The translations under genes and the position numbers were made by a program. A model generated the notes under the pieces. The model was not told where the DNA came from. It searched no databases and saw only the letters and a program-made list of their open reading frames with translations. 64,000 bases of DNA, taken from positions 62,001-126,000 of the forward strand of contig NZ_CAMQSF010000001.1 of assembly GCF_947036865.1 (NCBI RefSeq). Direction: 5' to 3'. This stretch comes from an uncultured Caulobacter sp. (GTDB lineage Bacteria; Pseudomonadota; Alphaproteobacteria; Caulobacterales; Caulobacteraceae). Positions within the stretch are counted from its first letter, which is position 1; every line of letters begins with the position of its first letter. Positions 58,587 to 64,000 of this stretch are shown in pieces.

Positions 58587-59535
58587 GTATCGCGTCGCCG
58601 CGCTCTATCGTTTCACGCGCTTCGAGGATCCGGCGGCGCTGCGTGGTCCGCTGGCCGCGCTGTGTTGCGGCCTGGGCGTCAGGGGCACGCTGCTGCTGGC
58701 GCGCGAGGGGGTCAACGGCACCATCGCCGGCGACGACGCGGCGATCGAGGCGGTGCTGGATCACCTGCGCGCCCTGCCCGGCTGCGCGGACCTGACGCCC
58801 AAGACCGCCTGGACCGATCGCATGCCGTTCCACCGGATGAAGGTGCGGCTGAAGAAGGAGATCGTCACCCTGGGCGAGCCCGATCTGGATCCGACCGACG
58901 CCGGGACCTATGTCGCGCCGGCCGACTGGAACGCCCTGATCGCCGATCCCGACGTCGCCGTGATCGACACCCGAAACGCCTACGAGGTCGCCGTCGGCCG
59001 GTTCGAGGGCGCGATCGACCCGAAGACGGCCAGCTTCTCGGAGTTCCCCGCCTGGTTCCGCGCCTGGCGGCGCGAGCGGGAGGCCGCGCGCGGCGCCGAC
59101 GCCGCGCCGCTGAAGGTGGCCATGTACTGCACGGGCGGCATTCGCTGCGAGAAGTCGACCGCCTTCCTGAAGGCCGAGGGCGTCGAGCAGGTCTTCCATC
59201 TGCGGGGCGGCGTCCTCGACTATCTGGAGCGGATCCCGGAGGCCGAGAGCCTGTGGCGCGGCGAGTGCTTCGTGTTCGACGAGCGGGTCGCGGTCGGCCA
59301 TGGCCTGGCGCCGGGAACCCACGTGCTGTGTCGCGGCTGCCGGATGCCGGTCAGTCCCGAGGGCCAGACCTCGCCCCTCTACGTCGAGGGGGTCTCGTGC
59401 CCGGCCTGCCACGACCAGCGCGACGCCGACCAGAAGGCCCGCGCCGCCGAGCGTCACCGCCAGGCGCTGCATTGCCAGGCGCTCGGCATCGACCACGTCG
59501 GCGCCCGACTGCCCGCCAAGACCGTCGGGACCTGA
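58579..59535 (+). CDS. trhO: tRNA uridine(34) hydroxylase / rhodanese-domain protein TrhO
   Basis: A 318-residue UPF0176 protein. Members hydroxylate U34 of tRNA in an oxygen-dependent way, the first step of cmo5U synthesis. An N-terminal acylphosphatase-like domain (about 1-95; GTLLLAREGVNGTIAG, FHRMKVRLKKEIV), a rhodanese domain (about 110-215; VIDTRNAYEVAVGRFEGAI) with Cys184 and Cys190 in YCTGGIRCEKS, and a C-terminal cysteine-rich zinc-like region (LCRGCRMPV, VSCPACHD) are visible. The start is TTG 58579, supported by GGGAAGG 6-7 bp upstream, and overlaps sufE. Confidence 0.93.
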   Translation: MARYRVAALYRFTRFEDPAALRGPLAALCCGLGVRGTLLLAREGVNGTIAGDDAAIEAVLDHLRALPGCADLTPKTAWTDRMPFHRMKVRLKKEIVTLGEPDLDPTDAGTYVAPADWNALIADPDVAVIDTRNAYEVAVGRFEGAIDPKTASFSEFPAWFRAWRREREAARGADAAPLKVAMYCTGGIRCEKSTAFLKAEGVEQVFHLRGGVLDYLERIPEAESLWRGECFVFDERVAVGHGLAPGTHVLCRGCRMPVSPEGQTSPLYVEGVSCPACHDQRDADQKARAAERHRQALHCQALGIDHVGARLPAKTVGT

Positions 59536-59543
59536 AGGACGCC

Positions 59544-60479
59544 ATGCCGCTGTTCTCCGACATCTGGCGCATCGGCGTCCTCGACGCGCCGATCGAGGCG
59601 GTCGCCGAGGCGGGCGGCCTGGATCGCGCCAAGGTCCATTGGCTGCCCGAGGAGCCCGACTACACGTTCCTGGCCGACCCGTTCGGGATCTGGCGCGAGG
59701 GCCGTCTGCACCTGTTCGCCGAGGCCTATGACTACCGCACCCGGCACGGCGTCATCGACCACCTGGAGCTCGACGCGGACTTCCGGCCGGTTCGCCGCGC
59801 CACGGTGATCCGCGAGCCCTGGCATCTGTCCTATCCGATGGTCTCGGAGATCGACGGCGAGATCTGGATGACGCCCGAGGCCTTCCGGTCAGGCACCTTC
59901 ACGCTCTACCGCGCCGCGCGCTTTCCCGACGTCTGGGAGCCGGTCACCCAGATCGCCTTCGACACCCCGGCCATCGACCCGACCCTGTTCCGCTGGGAAG
60001 ACCGCTGGTGGATGGCCTACTCGCCGGACGGAACCCAAGAGGACAAGCAGGGCAAGCTGCACCTGGCCTATGCCGACCGGATCGAGGGTCCCTGGCGTCC
60101 CCATCCCGGCAATCCGGTGCGCGTCGATCTGGCCAGCAGCCGGCCCGGCGGGACGCCGTTCGTTCACCAGGGCCGCCTGTGCCTGCCGGTGCAGGACTGC
60201 ACCCGCGCCTATGGCGGCGACCTGCGCCTCCTGAGGGTCGAGGTCCTCACGCCCGACCGCTTCGAGGCGGAAGCGACGGCGATCCTGACGCCGCCGGACA
60301 AGGCCGGGCGCTACACGGGCGGACGCCACACGCTGAGCGCCTGCGGGCCCGTCACCCTGATCGACGCCAAGTGGGTCAAGGCCTCGCCGCGCGGACTGGT
60401 CATCGATGTCGCGCGCAAGCTTCGCGCGCGGTCGGGCCGCGACCAGACCCCGCCAACGGCTGACGGAAAGGACGGGTAA
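59544..60479 (+). CDS. Beta-propeller protein (GIPC-transferase N-terminal-like / GH43-like fold)
   Basis: A 311-residue soluble protein. Repeated blade motifs such as FLADPFGIWREGRLHLFAEAYD, SYPMVSEIDGEIWMTPEA, DPTLFRWEDRWWMAYSPDG and GTPFVHQGRLCLPVQDC point to a five-bladed propeller similar to GH43 enzymes and to the N-terminal domain of plant glucosamine inositolphosphorylceramide transferases. The last match is to a domain family often encoded beside bacterial polysaccharide genes. Catalytic residues cannot be assigned. It is 8 bp after trhO and 31 bp before the next glycan gene. Confidence 0.78.
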   Translation: MPLFSDIWRIGVLDAPIEAVAEAGGLDRAKVHWLPEEPDYTFLADPFGIWREGRLHLFAEAYDYRTRHGVIDHLELDADFRPVRRATVIREPWHLSYPMVSEIDGEIWMTPEAFRSGTFTLYRAARFPDVWEPVTQIAFDTPAIDPTLFRWEDRWWMAYSPDGTQEDKQGKLHLAYADRIEGPWRPHPGNPVRVDLASSRPGGTPFVHQGRLCLPVQDCTRAYGGDLRLLRVEVLTPDRFEAEATAILTPPDKAGRYTGGRHTLSACGPVTLIDAKWVKASPRGLVIDVARKLRARSGRDQTPPTADGKDG

Positions 60480-60510
60480 GGCCGCCGCCGAACGGCGGCG
60501 TCTATGACGT

Positions 60511-61713
60511 ATGCGGATTTGTTTTCTGTTCAATCACGATCAGGTCCACCAGGTCGCGCACAGCCTGCCGATCGCCCTGGCGATGCTGGACGCCCAGGTC
60601 GACGCCGAGATCGTCATCGCGACCTCGAACGCGCGCCTGACCGCCGAGGTGACGCGCCTGGCCGGCGGCCGTCCCGGGCTCCCGGTGGTGGAGCTGGGTC
60701 TGAAGCGCCGCTCCAGCCGGTTGCTCGGCCGCACGCTGGGCGGCTTGCTGCCCGCCGAGAAGCTGTTGTTCTACCGGGATAATCTCGACTTCTTCCGACA
60801 AGTCGACGTGCTGGTGGTGGCCGAAAAGACCTCGCTGATCCTCAAGACCCGCTTCGGCCTGGATCGCCTGAAGTTTGTCCACACGCGCCACGGCGCCGGC
60901 GACCGCGCGGTGGGCTTCGACCGGGCCAGCGCCCTGTTCGACCACGTGCTGGTCTCGGGCCCCAAGATCCGCGACCGCCTGATCCACGAGACGGGCGTGC
61001 GCCCGGAAGCGATCTCGGTGGTCGGCTATCCGAAGTTCGACCTGGCCCCCGCGGCGCCGCCGCGCCCGCTGCCCGACGACGGCCGCCCGCTGGTCCTCTA
61101 TAACCCGCACGTCTCGCCGCACCTGTCGTCCTGGTTCGCGGTCGGCCGGCAGGTGCTGGACTGGTTCGTCGACCATCCCGAATACCAGCTGATCTTCGCG
61201 CCCCACGTCATGCTGTTCGAGCGGCCGTTCACGATCAGCATCGACAAGCTGCGGATCGACCGGCCCGGACGCCTGGAGCCGCGCCACCTGAACGCGCCGA
61301 ACATCCACGTCGATCTTGGCAGCCGCGCCTCGACGACCATGGTCTACACCCAGGCCGCCGACATCTATCTCGGCGACGCCAGCAGCCAGGTCTACGAGTT
61401 CCTGTTGCGCCCGAGGCCTTGCATCTTCCTCAACCCGCAAGGTCACGCCTGGGAGGGCGACGCCAACTTCGGTCACTGGCGCCTGGGTCGCGTGATCCCC
61501 GGCGTCGACCAGCTGGGCGACGCTCTGGAGACCGCCTGGGCGGACCACGCGGCGACCTATGGCCAAGTACAGCGCGAGCTGTTCGAAAGCAGCTTCGACC
61601 TGACGTCGGAGCCCTCGGCGCGGCGCGCGGCGCGGGCCCTGGCCGCCTTCGCCGGTCTCTCCGCGCCCCTTCTGCAACCGCCGACCGAGCTGTCCCGTGT
61701 CGCCAACGGCTGA
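60511..61713 (+). CDS. GT-B-type transferase (CDP-glycerol glycerophosphotransferase-like)
   Basis: A 400-residue cytoplasmic protein. It starts MRICFLFNHDQVHQVAHSLPIALAM and shows the GT-B halves: N-terminal (DVLVVAEKTSLIL, FVHTRHGAGDRAVG) and C-terminal (PLVLYNPHVSPHLSSWF, then YTQAADIYLGDASSQVYEFLLRPRPCIFLNP). The late D-x-S-S motif and preceding Ala-Asp match CDP-glycerol:glycerophosphate transferases (PF04464). It probably adds a unit to a surface glycan. The last 17 bp overlap the flippase gene. Confidence 0.82.
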   Translation: MRICFLFNHDQVHQVAHSLPIALAMLDAQVDAEIVIATSNARLTAEVTRLAGGRPGLPVVELGLKRRSSRLLGRTLGGLLPAEKLLFYRDNLDFFRQVDVLVVAEKTSLILKTRFGLDRLKFVHTRHGAGDRAVGFDRASALFDHVLVSGPKIRDRLIHETGVRPEAISVVGYPKFDLAPAAPPRPLPDDGRPLVLYNPHVSPHLSSWFAVGRQVLDWFVDHPEYQLIFAPHVMLFERPFTISIDKLRIDRPGRLEPRHLNAPNIHVDLGSRASTTMVYTQAADIYLGDASSQVYEFLLRPRPCIFLNPQGHAWEGDANFGHWRLGRVIPGVDQLGDALETAWADHAATYGQVQRELFESSFDLTSEPSARRAARALAAFAGLSAPLLQPPTELSRVANG

Positions 61714-63025
61714 CGGCCGGGGCGCGCTGCGCGGCATCTTCGGCAACGCGCTGCGCCTGCTCAGCGGCAAGGCCGGCGCGGGCGTCATCAGCCTCGTCTA
61801 CATCGCGCTCGCCGCCCGCGCCCTGGGTCCGACGGACTATGGCGTCCTCGTTCTGGTCCATACCTACGTACTGGCGGTGGGCGGGATCATCGAGTTCCCC
61901 GGCTGGCACGCCGTGGTGCGCTACGGCGCCCAAGCGCTGTTGGCCGGCGACGAGCAGAGGCTGGCCCGCCTGCTGAAGTTCGCCGCGGCGCTGGAGCTGG
62001 CCTGTGGCGCGCTGGCCGTCGCCGTCGCGGCGCTCCTGGCCCCGTGGATCGGCGCCCGACTGGGCTGGTCCTCGCAGGCCATGGCGCTCGGCGCGCCCTA
62101 CAGCCTGGCGGTGCTGGCCACCGTGCGCGCCACCCCGGCAGGCTATCTGCAGGTCACCGGTCGGTTCGGGCTGCTGGGCGTCCATAGCCTGGTTCCGCCC
62201 GTAGCGCGGCTCATCGGGGCGGTCGTCGCCTGGGCGGGTCACTGGGGACTGGTCGGCTTTCTCTGGGCCTGGATGGCCGCGGCCCTGCTGGAATGGGCGG
62301 TGATGTGGGCGATGGCGCTGGCCAGCGCGCCGCGCGCGCTGCGCCAAGCGGTGATCCGGACCGACCTCTCCGGCGTGCGGGCCGAGAACCCCGGCCTGCT
62401 GCGCTTCATGCTGGGGGCCAACGCCGACGTGACCTTCGCCGAGCTGGCCGCGCGCGCGACGCCGCTGGCGATCGGCTGGATGGCCGGCCCGACCGCCGCG
62501 GGCCTGTTCGCCATCGCCCAGCGCGCCACCACGGTGATCGCCCAGCCCGCCCAGAGCCTGGGCCAGGCCGCCTATGCCGAGTTGGCGCGGCTCGCGGCCA
62601 GGGGCCAGACCACGCTGGTGATCTCGACCATCGCCCGGGCCAGCGGCGTGACCATGGCCATCGCCATCCCCGTCTGCGCCCTGTTCGGCCTGTTCGGCCA
62701 GGACTTCGCCCGCCTAATGGGCGGCGGGGGCTTCGCGGCGGCGGGCGGGCTGATGCCGTGGCTGGCCCTTTCCCGCACGATCCTGCTCTGCGCGCCGCCG
62801 CTCAGCGCCGCCCTCACCGCCCTGGGGCGGCCCGGCCTTTCGGCGACGATGAACTTCGCCGGCAGCCTGAGCCTCGTGGCCCTGCTGCCTGTGGCGCTGC
62901 CGATCTGGGGCCAGGATGCGATCGGCCCCAGCGTCGCGGCCCAGGCGGTCCTGACCATGGCCCTGCTGGGCGGCGCTCTGGCGTTTCAAGCTCGGCCCGC
63001 GATCGCCGCGCCCAGGATCGCCTGA
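61697..63025 (+). CDS. Wzx-type polysaccharide flippase
   Basis: A 442-residue polytopic protein with about 12-14 spans, of the MATE/MVF superfamily oligosaccharide flippases. It starts GTG 61697 and early shows LRGIFGNALRLLSGKAGAGVISLVYIALAARALGPTDYGVLVLV, typical of Wzx/RfbX. The rest is repetitive hydrophobic helices with FMLGANADVTFAELAARATPLAIGWMAGPTAAGLFAIAQR in the middle. It should flip lipid-linked repeat units across the inner membrane. Overlaps its neighbours by 17 bp and 1 bp, so it is translationally coupled. Confidence 0.9.
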   Translation: MSPTADGRGALRGIFGNALRLLSGKAGAGVISLVYIALAARALGPTDYGVLVLVHTYVLAVGGIIEFPGWHAVVRYGAQALLAGDEQRLARLLKFAAALELACGALAVAVAALLAPWIGARLGWSSQAMALGAPYSLAVLATVRATPAGYLQVTGRFGLLGVHSLVPPVARLIGAVVAWAGHWGLVGFLWAWMAAALLEWAVMWAMALASAPRALRQAVIRTDLSGVRAENPGLLRFMLGANADVTFAELAARATPLAIGWMAGPTAAGLFAIAQRATTVIAQPAQSLGQAAYAELARLAARGQTTLVISTIARASGVTMAIAIPVCALFGLFGQDFARLMGGGGFAAAGGLMPWLALSRTILLCAPPLSAALTALGRPGLSATMNFAGSLSLVALLPVALPIWGQDAIGPSVAAQAVLTMALLGGALAFQARPAIAAPRIA

Positions 63026-64000
63026 TGCGCATCGCCTATGTGATCAATTCCATCGAGGGCGGCGGCGCCCAGTCGCCGATCCCCGCCATCGCCAGGGTCC
63101 TGCGCCAGGAGGGGGCGGAGGTCGCGGTCTTCGCGCTGTCCCGTCGCGACGGTCGCGGCGCGGCGGCGATGGAGGCGGCCGGGCTGGAGGTGCGCGTCTG
63201 TCCGGCCGGCGAGAAGCGACAGATCGCGGCCCTGCGCTGGCTCACGGCCGAACTGAAGCGCTGGGCGCCGGACGTGATCTGGACCTCCCTGACCCGCGCC
63301 ACCCTGCTGGGCCAGTGGGTCGGCGGCGCGATGGGCAAGCCCGTGGTCAGCTGGCAGCACGCCGCCTTCCTCAAGCCCGCCAACCGCGCCCTGCTGCGTC
63401 TGCGCCGCTCGGCCTCGATGCTGTGGATCGGCGATTCCGAGAGCGTCACCGCCCTGACCGCCGCCCGGATCGCGCCGCCGCCGGACCGTCTGGTCTGCTG
63501 GCCGATCTTCGCCATGGACCGCGACACGCCCCAGGCCTCGCCCTGGTCGCCCGGCGAGACCGTGAGGCTGGGCGCGCTCGGACGGCTACACCCGGTCAAG
63601 GGGTTCGATGTTCTGCTCGACGCCCTGGCGCGGCTCAAGGCGCAAGGCTTTTCACCGCCGGCGCCGTTCGAGGTCGCGATCGCCGGCGACGGCGCCGAGC
63701 GGGAGCGTCTGGAGGCGATGCGGATCGCGTCCGGTCTCGATAACGTCCGGTTCGTCGGCTTCTGTCCCGAGCCGACCCGGTTCCTGGCGGGCCTGCATCT
63801 CTACCTGCAGCCGTCGCGGTCCGAGGGCCTCTGCGTCGCCGCGCACGAGGCCATGCAGGCGGGGCTTCCGGTGTTGGCCTCGGCGGTCGGCGAGCTCGCC
63901 TACAGCATCGTCCCCGGCGAGACCGGCTTCCTGACGCCGCCGGGCGACGCGACCGCGCTCGCCGCGACCTTGGCCGAGGCGCTGTCGGCGCCCGATCGCC
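63025..64000 (+). CDS. GT4-family glycosyltransferase (3' truncated by window edge)
   Basis: 325 codons are visible, still open at the right edge. A GT-B retaining glycosyltransferase: N-terminal RIAYVINSIEGGGAQSPIPAIARVLR with the GGA loop, then linker, then VRLGALGRLHPVKGFDVLLDALARLK and FVGFCPEPTRFLAGLHLYLQPSRSEGLCVAAHEAMQAGLPVLAS with the E-x7-E nucleotide-sugar motif. It starts at ATG 63025, whose A is the last base of the flippase TGA. Donor and acceptor unknown. Part of the surface glycan cluster. Confidence 0.92.
   Translation, partial: MRIAYVINSIEGGGAQSPIPAIARVLRQEGAEVAVFALSRRDGRGAAAMEAAGLEVRVCPAGEKRQIAALRWLTAELKRWAPDVIWTSLTRATLLGQWVGGAMGKPVVSWQHAAFLKPANRALLRLRRSASMLWIGDSESVTALTAARIAPPPDRLVCWPIFAMDRDTPQASPWSPGETVRLGALGRLHPVKGFDVLLDALARLKAQGFSPPAPFEVAIAGDGAERERLEAMRIASGLDNVRFVGFCPEPTRFLAGLHLYLQPSRSEGLCVAAHEAMQAGLPVLASAVGELAYSIVPGETGFLTPPGDATALAATLAEALSAPDR

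Overview
The window is a gene-dense, GC-rich piece of an alphaproteobacterial chromosome, almost certainly Caulobacter or a very close relative. It carries the cell-cycle kinase genes cckA and divJ, a RecA of exactly 356 residues behind an alphaproteobacterial-type SOS box, flagellar export genes fliQ-fliR-flhB, and CtrA-type promoter boxes (TTAA-N7-TTAA). I see no rRNA, tRNA, CRISPR array, transposase or prophage. Nearly every stretch reads as vertically inherited core genome; intergenic repeat families are the only repetitive DNA.

Layout. 1-7.5 kb: end of a CocE/NonD hydrolase, a small membrane protein, purL, an HWE histidine kinase, a hybrid histidine kinase and an M28 peptidase. 7.6-9.6 kb: bolA, a degenerate aldo-keto reductase, monothiol glutaredoxin grxD and a thioesterase on one strand. 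9.5-14.1 kb: lipoprotein, beta-lactamase-fold hydrolase, htpX, zinc-ribbon protein, rpsD, and a second lipoprotein related to the first. 14.1-18.1 kb: glutathione-dependent formaldehyde detoxification pair, a DUF1254 protein and a host-attachment-family protein. 18.2-25.8 kb: trmJ, a beta-lactamase-fold protein without catalytic residues, a large hybrid kinase, icd, a DUF2939 protein and an AEC transporter. 25.8-33.5 kb: alkaline phosphatase, alaS, LprI-like protein, recA, and a divergent PAS/EAL protein. 33.5-38.6 kb: DUF885 peptidase-like protein, NTF2-like protein, acetyltransferase, DsbA-like lipoprotein, and a membrane-tethered LuxR regulator beside a DUF4199 protein. 38.7-45.7 kb: cckA, flhB, fliR, fliQ, a lone TonB-C-like protein, a TPR-like protein and an RNase H-like protein. 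45.7-53.5 kb: methylglyoxal synthase, two Tat-exported aminotransferases on either side of prfC, and a TonB-dependent receptor. 53.5-58.1 kb: small proteins, divJ and a divergent soluble kinase. 58.1-64 kb: sufE-trhO, then a tightly packed polysaccharide cluster that runs off the right edge.

Themes. Six histidine kinases occur (two are the known cell-cycle kinases) but no stand-alone response regulator. The kinase divergent from divJ has a very similar dimerisation domain. The 44.86-45.27 kb intergenic region combines three CtrA-type boxes with a textbook sigma-54 promoter, and one of its boxes shares 20 identical bases with the box upstream of fliQ. Three genes encode recognisable enzyme folds whose catalytic residues are gone (aldo-keto reductase, class A beta-lactamase, RNase H). 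All functional statements rest on reading the sequence and on family knowledge; no database search was run.
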